Both the position numbers and the translations under genes were made by a program. A stretch of DNA of 9,489 nucleotides from Nitrospina sp. (GTDB lineage Bacteria; Nitrospinota; Nitrospinia; Nitrospinales; VA-1), in the NCBI GenBank assembly GCA_003545625.1, contig DODH01000252.1, positions 1 to 9,489 on the forward strand, given 5' to 3'. The notes under the pieces were generated by a model, which was not told the origin of the DNA, made no database searches, and was given only the letters and a program-made list of their open reading frames with translations. Below, one piece after another: positions 1 to 6,488 of the stretch (its first letter is position 1; every line of letters starts with the position of its first letter).

Positions 1-324
1 AGTGAGGGTTCCCGGTTCGATATCGGCAAAAACCGGTTTCAACCTCTGAAGAAGAATCACATTTGCGGTGGCGGGGAACGTCATCGGGGTGGTGATCACC
101 TCATCCCCTTCGGCAAATTTTTGCACCGTAAGCGCCAGGTTCAATCCTGCCGTGCACGAGTTCAAGGCCACCGCATGTTTGCAACCGATGTAGTCCTTAA
201 AAGCTTCTTCGAATTTTTGGGCTTTGGGACCCGTGGTTAGCCAGCCGGAGTTCAGGGTATCTTCAACTTCCCGGTGCTCCTCTTCCTCCAACCAGGATTT
301 ATGAAACGGCAGGTCAACGCTCAT
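1..324 (-). CDS. DegT/DnrJ/EryC1-family PLP aminotransferase, N-terminal part (runs off window)
   Basis: This is the first 108 codons of a fold-type I, PLP-dependent sugar aminotransferase; the reading frame runs exactly to position 1. Family hallmarks are visible: the substrate-loop pattern SGWLTTGPKAQKFEEAF (about residues 27-43), the PLP-phosphate-binding turn ALNSCTAGLNLAL (about 53-65), and GDEVITTPMTFPATAN (about 73-88). Family members transaminate nucleotide-linked keto-sugars for lipopolysaccharide O-antigen, capsule or glycan modification. The catalytic Lys lies beyond the window, so the enzyme could also be an inactive paralogue, though nothing here suggests it. The ATG at 324-322 is preceded by a weak ribosome site (TTCCCT). 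It starts six bases after the stop of the secreted-protein gene at 331-1074, so coupled translation is likely. The exact sugar substrate cannot be inferred. Confidence 0.9.
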   Translation of the reverse strand, partial: MSVDLPFHKSWLEEEEHREVEDTLNSGWLTTGPKAQKFEEAFKDYIGCKHAVALNSCTAGLNLALTVQKFAEGDEVITTPMTFPATANVILLQRLKPVFADIEPGTLT

Positions 325-330
325 AGGGAA

Positions 331-1074
331 TTAATGTTTTCCATTCAAGGCATGACGCACGGGATCGGGTTCTGCCAGCAAGCTGGCCGGGTCGATATGA
401 ACATATTCCTTCTTTTCCCAGGCATCATTATTATTAGGGATAAAATACAAGGTTTTCATGCCACCGCTTATTGAAGAGTGCTCGACCAATACCGTTATCA
501 CCCATTTCCCATCCACCTTTTCCCAATAGTCAATATGGGGACGGGCCATGTCAAACGCAATATCTCCTCTTACCAGTGCTGGGTTTAACCGCTCCCTGCC
601 CTTGAGCATGATTTTCACCATTGCGTATCGGCCATCTTCACTGATGGAGATCCGATCCAGGGTATAACGCTGTACCTTAACAAAAGGATTTGTGTACCAT
701 TTGTAATGGTAGGGACGGGGAAAACCGAGGACATCCCTTTTCCCCGGATTATTTTTAATGTGCTTCAAGGGCGGGATCATACTCCCCGAAATATGGGCCT
801 GGGCTCCATTCCGGTAATCCGATGCCACTCGGCCCTCAAAATATAAAAACTCCTCTATCGAGATTTTTTCTTTATAAGCAGGGTGCTGATAGTTATAAGC
901 CCCCTTTAAATCACTGCTCAAACGTTTTTTGAAAAAATCGTCTTCCAGTTTTGCCAGCGTTTTGGCCTCGTTTAAAAACTTATCTGATACCTGAGCCCAG
1001 CTTGTTCCGGGAACAAAAACCAGCAAAAACATTCCGCTCAAAAGATAACTTGTTGCTCTTGAAATACCACGCAT
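331..1074 (-). CDS. Secreted protein of unknown function, NTF2-like pattern
   Basis: The protein has 247 residues. A signal peptide is clear: a basic start (MRGISR), a hydrophobic core at about residues 9-21, and a type I cleavage site at SWA/Q (27/28). The mature N-terminal half (about residues 33-85) has an amphipathic helix, a short D-L-x-x-A-Y motif and then 'hPAYKEKISIEEF'. This is the layout of NTF2-like/SnoaL-type domains, where a helix pair precedes a curved sheet. The later part alternates beta-strands (RYAMVKIML, KWVITVLVEHSS). The NTF2 assignment is my inference from pattern; I do not recognise a named family. The start is well supported: AGGAGGG lies seven bases upstream of the ATG. 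It probably shares a transcript with the downstream sugar aminotransferase, which would fit an envelope-related role, but no function is shown. Confidence 0.8.
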   Translation of the reverse strand: MRGISRATSYLLSGMFLLVFVPGTSWAQVSDKFLNEAKTLAKLEDDFFKKRLSSDLKGAYNYQHPAYKEKISIEEFLYFEGRVASDYRNGAQAHISGSMIPPLKHIKNNPGKRDVLGFPRPYHYKWYTNPFVKVQRYTLDRISISEDGRYAMVKIMLKGRERLNPALVRGDIAFDMARPHIDYWEKVDGKWVITVLVEHSSISGGMKTLYFIPNNNDAWEKKEYVHIDPASLLAEPDPVRHALNGKH

Positions 1075-1099
1075 TCGTTTAACCCTCCTGATTCACACA

Positions 1100-1114
1100 G
1101 GGAACCGGGTTCCC
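1100..1114. repeat. Perfect inverted repeat GGGAACC-G-GGTTCCC upstream of the secreted-protein gene
   Basis: This is a 7-bp perfect inverted repeat with a one-base centre, lying 26-40 bases before the ATG at 1074 and just outside the Shine-Dalgarno. On the minus strand, TAGAAT (1127-1122) could be a -10 box that would put the transcript start at about the edge of the palindrome. The repeat could therefore be an operator or a 5' mRNA hairpin. Neither role is demonstrated. Confidence 0.35.
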
Positions 1115-1140
1115 AGGCTATATTCTAATAGGACATCTCT

Positions 1141-1177
1141 AAAAAATGCTTTTGGCCACCGGCGAACCGCCGGGGGC
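1141..1177 (-). terminator. Possible uvrC-side terminator or leader hairpin
   Basis: Read on the minus strand, CCGGCG-GTT-CGCCGG (1173-1159) forms a GC-rich hairpin. The stem extends by three more pairs (GCC/GGC) past one mismatch. A run of six T (1146-1141) follows, but only after a spacer of about 12 bases, so it is not a canonical intrinsic terminator. It lies downstream of uvrC and upstream of the secreted-protein gene, and could end readthrough or act in that gene's leader. Confidence 0.3.
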
Positions 1178-1198
1178 AGATAGCAACAACTCTCTGGC

Positions 1199-1213
1199 GA
1201 AAAACTGTTTTTC
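1199..1213. repeat. Perfect inverted repeat GAAAAAC-T-GTTTTTC
   Basis: This is a 15-bp palindrome with a single central base in the gene-free stretch between uvrC and the secreted-protein gene. It is symmetric enough to be a dimeric-regulator operator or a weak hairpin. No second copy was seen in the window, so its role is open. Confidence 0.3.
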
Positions 1214-1300
1214 TCGGCTCAAAAAGGTCTTGCTAGTTGGCCCCACGCCTAGTGGTTGCCCTGGAGGAAATGTCCAAATAAATAGGAACCCTCAGGGGAC

Positions 1301-1306
1301 ATTATA
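1301..1306 (-). promoter_or_regulatory. Candidate -10 box (TATAAT) in the uvrC-secreted protein gap
   Basis: The minus strand carries a consensus TATAAT at 1306-1301, giving a predicted start near 1294. The -35 region is poor: the best match, TTGTGC, is only 15 bases away. Such a promoter would give the secreted-protein gene a leader of about 220 bases with several hairpins, or would drive a short untranslated RNA. Confidence 0.3.
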
Positions 1307-1340
1307 CACGCTGTCTTATCGGCACAACTTCAAATTTAGT

Positions 1341-3164
1341 TTAGTCGGTATCTGTCCGCAGTTTTTCTGCCAGAGATCGGGTGATTCCCGGCAGTGCGAT
1401 CAATTTCTCCACAGATGCGTTGCGGATATTTTCCAGACTGCCAAATTGTTTCAAAAGCAGTAACCGGCGTTTTTTTCCGATTCCAGGAATATTTTCCAGC
1501 GGAGAACTCAAAGCCTCCTTGCCGCGTAACCGGCGGTGATAGGAAATGGCAAATCGGTGTGCCTCATCACGAATGCGTTGCATGAGAAATCGGGAGGGAG
1601 AGTTCTCTTTGAATAGTACCGGGTCCTTTTTCCACAGTAAGTGGACCTCGTCTGTATCCAGATTGTTACGATATTTTCCCTTGGCGATGCAGGCGAGGTC
1701 CACTCGGTCAAGAAGCCCCAAAGCCTCAAAAACCTCACGACCGGAATTCAAATGGCCTTTGCCGCCATCAATGAGCACCAGGTTGGGCAGGGGCTTTTCT
1801 TCGTCGAGGAGACGGCGATAACGGCGGATCATCACCTCTCGGAGCATGGCATAATCGTCAATGCCTTTAACGGTGGAGATTTTGTAGCGACGGTATTTTG
1901 ATTTTTCCGCTATGGCATTTTCAAAAACCACCATGGAGCCCACTGCGTGGCGCCCCGATATGTTGGACAAGTCGAACCCCTCAATCACTTCAGGGAAATG
2001 TTTCAAGCCCAGGGCCGTTTGCAGTTCTTCCAACGAGCGGGTACCGACATCCCCCTTGTCGCGCTCCATTCTCATGGCAAAGCGGGCGTTTTCTTCCGCC
2101 ATTCTCACCAAGTCACGTTTTTTACCTATTACAGGAACTTCGAGCTTCACCCGGGTTCCCTTTTTTTCTGACAACCAGTCGGCGATCAAATCGGAGTCTT
2201 CAACAGGATGGGGCAATAATACTTCGGCGGGCAAAACCACCTCTTCCGCATAATACTGTTTAAGAAAAGAAGACAGGGTTTCATCTTCTTCCATTTCGTT
2301 TTGCGATTTCAGCTTGAATATTTTTTCACTCAGCATTTTTCCGGCACGGATAATCAGGACCTGCGCCATGGCCTGGTCCTTTTCGGAACAATAGGCAACG
2401 ACATCCTGATCCTGCAGGGAGGTTGAAATGATTTTCTGTTTATCGAGCACCGTTTGCACGGCCTGGATTTTGTCGCGGAATATCGCGGCTTCTTCGTAAC
2501 GCATTTCTTGAGATGCCGATTCCATCCCCGCCTTCAGGCTTTTCAGGAGCGTGGCGTTTTTCCCTTTGAGGAACCACTCGACATCCACCACCACTTTCTC
2601 ATATTCACTGGGGGAAACCTTTCCGGCGCACGGGGCGAGGCACCGGCCCATTTGGTGGTTGAGGCAGGGGCGGCGTAGAGCAGTGCCGTCCAGCTTGTCC
2701 TTACTCTGTCGCAGCGGAAAAATTTTATAAATCAGCCGAATTGTTTCACGCACTTCCTTGACCATGGTATAAGGGCCAAAATAGGTCGCACGGTCTTTGC
2801 GTATCCGGCGCACCACCTCCAGCCGCGGAAATTTCTCCTGCGTGGTCAAACGTATATAGGGATAATGCTTGTCGTCTTTAAGCAGGACGTTGTAGCGAGG
2901 CTGGTGTTTCTTTATAAAGTTACTTTCGAGAATCAGCGCCTCGGCTTCCGTTGTCGTAGTCAAGAACTTGATATCGCGGACTTTATCCAAAAACAATCTT
3001 GTCCTGGGATGAAACGTACGCGAGCTCTGGAAATAGGATCGTACGCGGTTCCTGAGAACTTTGGCCTTGCCTATATAAAGAATTTCCGACCGGGAATCCT
3101 TCATGATATAAATCCCGGGTAGCTTGGGAATATTCTCTATGATTTTTTTTATTTTATTTTCCAA
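1341..3164 (-). CDS. uvrC: Excinuclease ABC subunit C (UvrC), TTG start
   Basis: UvrC makes the 3' and 5' incisions on each side of a lesion marked by UvrB in nucleotide excision repair. Using the TTG at 3164-3162 gives 607 residues, the usual length. In that numbering the order is: GIY-YIG nuclease (GIY at 17, YIG at 30), cysteine region at about 154-179, UVR domain at about 208-241, RNase H-like nuclease with D398, D466 and H536 in IEGFDLSNISG, LVLIDGGKG and RDEAHRFAI, and a C-terminal helix-hairpin-helix pair. An ATG further upstream (3263) would add 33 residues unlike UvrC, overlap the divergent symporter gene and lie upstream of the likely -10 box (3227-3222), so I reject it. Residue 154, the usual first Cys of the cluster motif, is Ser (AGT); C167, C175 and C179 remain. 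Otherwise it looks intact. The Shine-Dalgarno is weak. Confidence 0.95.
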   Translation of the reverse strand: MENKIKKIIENIPKLPGIYIMKDSRSEILYIGKAKVLRNRVRSYFQSSRTFHPRTRLFLDKVRDIKFLTTTTEAEALILESNFIKKHQPRYNVLLKDDKHYPYIRLTTQEKFPRLEVVRRIRKDRATYFGPYTMVKEVRETIRLIYKIFPLRQSKDKLDGTALRRPCLNHQMGRCLAPCAGKVSPSEYEKVVVDVEWFLKGKNATLLKSLKAGMESASQEMRYEEAAIFRDKIQAVQTVLDKQKIISTSLQDQDVVAYCSEKDQAMAQVLIIRAGKMLSEKIFKLKSQNEMEEDETLSSFLKQYYAEEVVLPAEVLLPHPVEDSDLIADWLSEKKGTRVKLEVPVIGKKRDLVRMAEENARFAMRMERDKGDVGTRSLEELQTALGLKHFPEVIEGFDLSNISGRHAVGSMVVFENAIAEKSKYRRYKISTVKGIDDYAMLREVMIRRYRRLLDEEKPLPNLVLIDGGKGHLNSGREVFEALGLLDRVDLACIAKGKYRNNLDTDEVHLLWKKDPVLFKENSPSRFLMQRIRDEAHRFAISYHRRLRGKEALSSPLENIPGIGKKRRLLLLKQFGSLENIRNASVEKLIALPGITRSLAEKLRTDTD

Positions 3165-3221
3165 TGGAGAAAAACCCGTGCAAGGATTGGCGCGAATCGC
3201 CGACCACTTAATGAAATACAC

Positions 3222-3229
3222 ATTATAAA
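3222..3229. promoter_or_regulatory. Overlapping divergent -10 boxes between uvrC and the symporter gene
   Basis: On the minus strand, TATAAT (3227-3222) would start the uvrC transcript near 3215, about 50 bases before the TTG. On the plus strand, TATAAA (3224-3229) would start the symporter transcript near 3236, leaving a leader of only about 10 bases. No good -35 box is seen on either side. The two hexamers share bases, so simultaneous use would be mutually exclusive. Confidence 0.4.
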
Positions 3230-3246
3230 AATATACCCCCATTTGC

Positions 3247-4608
3247 ATGAAGACTGAAAACAATAATCAGCGCGGGTTCTGGGGCAGTCGCCTGGGGTTC
3301 ATCCTGGCCGCTTCCGGGTCTGCGGTCGGACTCGGCAATATCTGGAAGTTTCCTTATATAGTGGGGGAAAACGGCGGCGGTGCGTTTGTACTCATTTATC
3401 TGGTCTGTATCTTCGCAATCGGCACCCCCATCATGCTGGCCGAGTTCACCCTGGGCCGAAAAACCAGCCGGAATCCAGTCGGCGCTTTCGAGCAGCTCAG
3501 ACCCAATTCGCCCTGGACCGGCATCGGCTATATGGGCGTACTAGCCGGGTTCTTCATCCTTTCCTTTTACGGGGTCGTTGGCGGCTGGACATTCGCTTAT
3601 GTGGCAAAATCCATAACCGGTTCGGTGCTGGCGTTTCCTTCTCCCAAAGAAGCGGGAGTATTTTTTGAAAGCTTTATAGGTAATACCGGAGAAGTTCTTT
3701 TCTACCACGCGTTGTTCATGGGGACCTGTATCGCCATCGTCTTAAGAGGCGTACACGGAGGCATCGAAAAAGCCTGCGACATCCTCATGCCGACCCTGGT
3801 TGTCCTCCTGCTTCTGCTGATGCTCCGCGCGCTCACCCTCGATGGAGCCATGGAAGGGGTCGCCTTTTATTTGACTCCGGACTTCAGCAAGATCAACGCC
3901 AACGTGGTCCTCATTGCACTGGGGCAAGCCTTCTTTTCACTCAGCTTGGGGATGGGGTGCATGATCACCTACGGCAGTTATCTGTCGGAAAAGGAAAACC
4001 TGACCTCTTCCACCGTTTACGTAGTGATGTTCGACACGCTCATCGCGCTTATGGTTGGCATGGTCATTTTCCCGGCGGTGTTCGCGATGGGACTCGAACC
4101 CACCGAAGGTCCAGGGCTGGTTTTCAGCGTTTTGCCCATCGTGTTTGCCAATATGCCTCTGGGTCATGGCGTGGCCGTTATCTTCTTCATCCTACTGGCC
4201 ATTGCCGCCATCACATCAGGGATTTCCCTGCTGGAGGTGGTCGTGGCCTACTTCATCGACCAGCGTGGATGGCAACGAAAAAGAGCCGTGCTGGTTGTCG
4301 GTTCTGCCATTTTCGCGTTCGGCATTCCCAGTGGCTTGTCGTTCGGCATAATGGCTGATGTGAAACTGTTGGGAATGACCTTCTTTGATCATATCGACAA
4401 CATCGCTTCCAATTACCTTTTACCGTTAGGCGGCATGTTGACTGCCATTTTCGTAGGCTGGGTGTGGGGCACAAAAAGTGCGCATGAGGAAATCGAAAAA
4501 TACGAAAATAGTTTCGGCTTCCCCTGGGTACAAAGTTGGGAGTTCCTCATCCGCTATATCACTCCCATTGCTGTCGGCATTGTTTTTATTGCTAAAATTC
4601 TCCCCTGA
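3247..4608 (+). CDS. Sodium-dependent transporter, neurotransmitter:sodium symporter (NSS/SNF, LeuT-type) family
   Basis: This is an inner-membrane Na+-coupled symporter of 453 residues; bacterial relatives (LeuT, MhsT, TnaT) carry amino acids. The TM1 signature is clear: GSAVGLGNIWKFPY at residues 24-37, followed by ENGGGAF. The unwound TM6 region reads GQAFFSLSLGMG (226-237), and TM8 carries TSGIS (323-327), matching the Thr-Ser pair of the Na2 site in LeuT. About 11 hydrophobic segments are visible, ending at about 431-450, as in the 11-TM bacterial branch. The substrate cannot be read from the sequence; a hydrophobic or aromatic amino acid is a family-level guess. No Shine-Dalgarno precedes the ATG, and the -10 candidate lies only about 18 bases upstream, so initiation may be nearly leaderless. 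The gene is divergent from uvrC, with no evident functional link. Confidence 0.93.
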   Translation: MKTENNNQRGFWGSRLGFILAASGSAVGLGNIWKFPYIVGENGGGAFVLIYLVCIFAIGTPIMLAEFTLGRKTSRNPVGAFEQLRPNSPWTGIGYMGVLAGFFILSFYGVVGGWTFAYVAKSITGSVLAFPSPKEAGVFFESFIGNTGEVLFYHALFMGTCIAIVLRGVHGGIEKACDILMPTLVVLLLLLMLRALTLDGAMEGVAFYLTPDFSKINANVVLIALGQAFFSLSLGMGCMITYGSYLSEKENLTSSTVYVVMFDTLIALMVGMVIFPAVFAMGLEPTEGPGLVFSVLPIVFANMPLGHGVAVIFFILLAIAAITSGISLLEVVVAYFIDQRGWQRKRAVLVVGSAIFAFGIPSGLSFGIMADVKLLGMTFFDHIDNIASNYLLPLGGMLTAIFVGWVWGTKSAHEEIEKYENSFGFPWVQSWEFLIRYITPIAVGIVFIAKILP

Positions 4609-4777
4609 CCAGCGTAAGTTCTCCCCCCGCTAAGGATGGCATTCTTTCTCTTAGCCCCCTGTCCATTTAGCCGCTCCAAATTTATTTAATATTCTTCAGT
4701 AATATTAAACCCTTATCTTTTTTCTCAACTCTAAACCTTAGAAAGCAGGATCAGAAATTTAATATAAAGGATTTGTA
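4609..4777. other. Gene-free stretch between the symporter and the duplicated-domain protein
   Basis: No coding signal is seen. A 6-bp inverted repeat, GCTAAG (4629-4634) and CTTAGC (4650-4655), follows the symporter stop but has no T-run, so it is a weak terminator candidate at most. From about 4670 the sequence becomes AT-rich and presumably holds the promoter of the next gene, but no convincing -35/-10 pair stands out. Confidence 0.4.
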
Positions 4778-5299
4778 ATGGGAAATTTTAAATTGTTAGT
4801 TCGCGATATATATGTAAATACGAATCTGGAGGTGCGGTTGAAATCCAGAACTACCAAGGAAGAAGCCAACAAAGAGGTTGAAAGAATTATAGATAAAAAA
4901 AAGATATTTGAGAAATATGACTGGAAAATTGAAGGATGTGAACATGGGGGGATCAACAGCTTTGATAATAAGTTGGAAGACGATATCATAGAGCGGCTCG
5001 AACAGGACGATACAGATGAAAATATCTTCTGGGATGGATTCACCGCCCATTATGATTTAAATGTCGCGCACATTCCGGTAAGTACCAACCTGGAAGCTCA
5101 ATTGAAGTCGTGCTCAAAGGAAGATGCTTGCACAGAAGTTAAAAAAATATGTGCTGAAAAAAGTTTATTCGAGGGTTATGAATGGAAAATCGAAAATTGC
5201 GATGAAGACGGAGTTAATGACTTAAGCGAAACCTTGAAAAATAAAATTATCGAAACCATTGACAAAGATGTAGAAGCTTGCATTGAAGAATGCGCTTGA
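4778..5299 (+). CDS. Acidic protein with two copies of an unrecognised domain
   Basis: This protein has 173 residues, with no signal peptide or membrane segment, so it is probably cytoplasmic. Residues 4-77 and 92-164 are two copies of one unit, 88 residues apart. Paired landmarks are TNLEVRLKS/TNLEAQLKS, KKIFEKYDWKIEGC/KSLFEGYEWKIENC, GGIN/DGVN and DDIIERL/NKIIETI. Each unit reads as strand, helix, strand, helix. C54 and C141 are equivalent; five further Cys (112, 117, 125, 168, 172) occur only in the second copy or its tail. AAAGGA seven bases before the ATG supports the start. The gene is visibly AT-richer than uvrC or the symporter. I do not recognise the family. It is followed by two terminator-like hairpins and looks like a single-gene unit. 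Confidence 0.8.
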   Translation: MGNFKLLVRDIYVNTNLEVRLKSRTTKEEANKEVERIIDKKKIFEKYDWKIEGCEHGGINSFDNKLEDDIIERLEQDDTDENIFWDGFTAHYDLNVAHIPVSTNLEAQLKSCSKEDACTEVKKICAEKSLFEGYEWKIENCDEDGVNDLSETLKNKIIETIDKDVEACIEECA

Positions 5300-5316
5300 T
5301 CAACGTATCCGATTCT

Positions 5317-5339
5317 AAATCCCACCAGTGGGTTTTATT
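5317..5339 (+). terminator. Intrinsic terminator after the duplicated-domain gene
   Basis: CCCAC-CA-GTGGG (5321-5332), preceded by AAAT and followed by TTTTATT, is a short intrinsic terminator 22 bases after the stop at 5299. The loop is tight, so the effective stem is about four pairs with a CCAG tetraloop. A second hairpin follows immediately. Confidence 0.55.
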
Positions 5340-5503
5340 CCCCGTGGCTTGCCACGTCTTTTAAAAAAACGCTTTATTAGGATAGCCTGTCCGCTTGCAG
5401 CGGGGTCGTTCATTAAAATTAGCTCCACTCTTGATCATAAGCTGGCCCCTTAGTACCCCTTCGGGGAACGCATGATATCTCCTCCTTAACCTTCATGCCC
5501 TGA
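5340..5503 (-). other. Hairpin-rich block with tiny ORFs; suspected mobile-element or dispersed-repeat remnant
   Basis: Three compact inverted repeats occur within 125 bases: CGTGGC/GCCACG (5343-5356), CCGCT-TGC-AGCGG (5391-5403) and CCCC-TTC-GGGG (5456-5466). On the minus strand, AAGGAGGAGATATC sits directly before an ATG at 5473. That ATG opens only a 7-codon ORF (MRSPKGY, stop at 5450). Its stop region, TAAGGGG, then forms a Shine-Dalgarno-like site for a 25-codon ORF (5438-5361) that starts MIKSGANFNERP and is rich in Lys and Arg. The block ends where homology of the truncated NmrA gene begins (about 5504), which suggests an insertion or deletion junction. No transposase or clear terminal repeats are present. 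The identity is inferred and unproven. Confidence 0.35.
5343..5362 (+). terminator. Second tandem terminator-like hairpin
   Basis: CGTGGC-TT-GCCACG (5343-5356) is followed directly by TCTTTT. Together with the hairpin at 5321-5332 it makes a tandem terminator on the plus strand. It is also the first of several compact hairpins in the block that continues to about 5500, so it may instead belong to that block. Confidence 0.55.
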
Positions 5504-5749
5504 AAGAGTATAAGGACTTATGTTGATATCCCCATGGAGCATTGGCAACAGGCTATGGCGGATAAAGGTCATCCAGCCTTTTTAATCGAGCATCTTTCTT
5601 GCACGGCTGAGGACTACCAAAAGGGGTTCTTCGAGGGAGTAACGGACGTGGTTCTCAAAGTTGGCGGACGACCTCCTCAATCATTTGAAGATTATATCCG
5701 CGAAAATATCTCAGTATTTGGTGATCGTAATCTTGAGGTTGTGTCATGA
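5504..5749 (+). pseudogene. C-terminal remnant of an NmrA-like/SDR NAD(P)-binding protein
   Basis: An open ATG frame starts at 5534 (71 residues), but homology-like sequence runs upstream of it: TYVDIPMEHW (from about 5516) matches the YVDhPxE segment typical of NmrA-like proteins. The tail GRPPQSFEDYIREN fits the family's C-terminal 'GR.P.tfeefvren' pattern. Full-length members have about 280-300 residues with an N-terminal GxxGxxG Rossmann motif; only the last 80 or so are here, and an in-frame TGA at 5501 closes the frame. No Shine-Dalgarno lies at a usable distance from 5534. The 5' end has therefore been lost, at or near the edge of the hairpin-rich block. The TGA stop overlaps the ATG of the next gene (ATGA), showing an ancestral operon with the membrane protein. 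Confidence 0.7.
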
Positions 5750-6480
5750 ATTTCTCAATTTTACCCATATTATATCTAGTCCAAATTTTGGTGATTTATA
5801 GAGCGGCTGGAAAGACTCACCATTCAGGACAAATAAGTGTAGACCAAACCAACCAGATTAATCTTCTTCTGATGATGCTGACTTTTTGGGGAGGATTGAG
5901 CGCGTATTTAGGGGTGAGTGGATATTATCAAAGCGATACATTTCTAAGTTCGCTTCCTGGCTTTTGGATTACACAGATTGCAGTCTTGATTGTGATGATT
6001 CCCTGGATAGCTTCAAAATCTTTACGTCAGGGAATTGATAAGATTATTGATCATACTCCCCTTCATCTCATCATGAGTTTCGAGGGATTAAGAATCCTGG
6101 CCTTGGGAGGTATTTATAAGGGATATATTGGTGAATTTTCTGCCTTTTTTGCAAAATTCGTTGGAGTCCCGGATTTCCTATATGGAGTTGCCACTTTGCT
6201 CGCGGCAGTTTTAATTTACAAAGGAATCTGGAAAGAGAAGTCGGCAATTATTATTAATCTAATTGGATTTATAATTATTGTCCCATTTGGGATGTTGTTA
6301 ATTAATGTGGGGCTGCCGGGACCGATGTTCATGATTGAAGAGTCTCCTGGTTTGGAAACCATTTTTGAGTTTCCCATGGTATTGGCACCGACTCTTGTTG
6401 TTCCTCTATTCGTAATGGTGAATCTTCTTGTGGCTCTCCGATTAATGAAGGGATTTCACACGCGACCACAGGAGGCCTAG
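5746..6480 (+). CDS. Polytopic membrane protein of unknown function
   Basis: The protein has 244 residues and six to seven hydrophobic segments, at about 3-20, 37-58, 72-90, 108-123 (weaker), 143-159, 167-187 and 210-233. It is therefore an integral inner-membrane protein. No catalytic motif or transporter signature is recognised. The segment HTPLHLIMSFEGLRILALG suggests an amphipathic membrane-edge helix with one buried Arg. The ATG overlaps the stop of the NmrA-like remnant (ATGA), and GAGGT lies about nine bases upstream. Translation was thus presumably coupled to the NmrA-like gene. Because that gene has lost its 5' part, expression now depends on whatever promoter lies upstream. The gene shares the AT-rich composition of the 4700-6480 stretch and may be accessory. 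Confidence 0.75.
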   Translation: MNFSILPILYLVQILVIYRAAGKTHHSGQISVDQTNQINLLLMMLTFWGGLSAYLGVSGYYQSDTFLSSLPGFWITQIAVLIVMIPWIASKSLRQGIDKIIDHTPLHLIMSFEGLRILALGGIYKGYIGEFSAFFAKFVGVPDFLYGVATLLAAVLIYKGIWKEKSAIIINLIGFIIIVPFGMLLINVGLPGPMFMIEESPGLETIFEFPMVLAPTLVVPLFVMVNLLVALRLMKGFHTRPQEA

Positions 6481-6488
6481 AGCCTTTT

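Noticed and set aside
1..60. GGTTCGA-like string resembling a tRNA T-arm
   Set aside because: It lies inside the aminotransferase frame with no matching acceptor or anticodon arms.
1146..2263. Several plus-strand ORFs opposite uvrC and its downstream gap
   Set aside because: They are antisense shadows of a well-supported uvrC frame or start in the structured gap, and none resembles a protein family.
3165..3263. Longer UvrC starting at the ATG at 3263
   Set aside because: The extra 33 residues do not resemble UvrC, the frame overlaps the start of the divergent symporter gene, and the likely uvrC -10 box lies downstream of that ATG.
4629..4655. GCTAAG/CTTAGC inverted repeat as the symporter terminator
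   Set aside because: The stem is only six pairs with a 15-base loop and no T-run, too weak to call.
5383..5586. ATG at 5520 with AAGGA close upstream, giving a short plus-strand ORF (MLISPWSIG...)
   Set aside because: It stops after 21 codons, is out of frame with the NmrA-like homology and shows no coding character.
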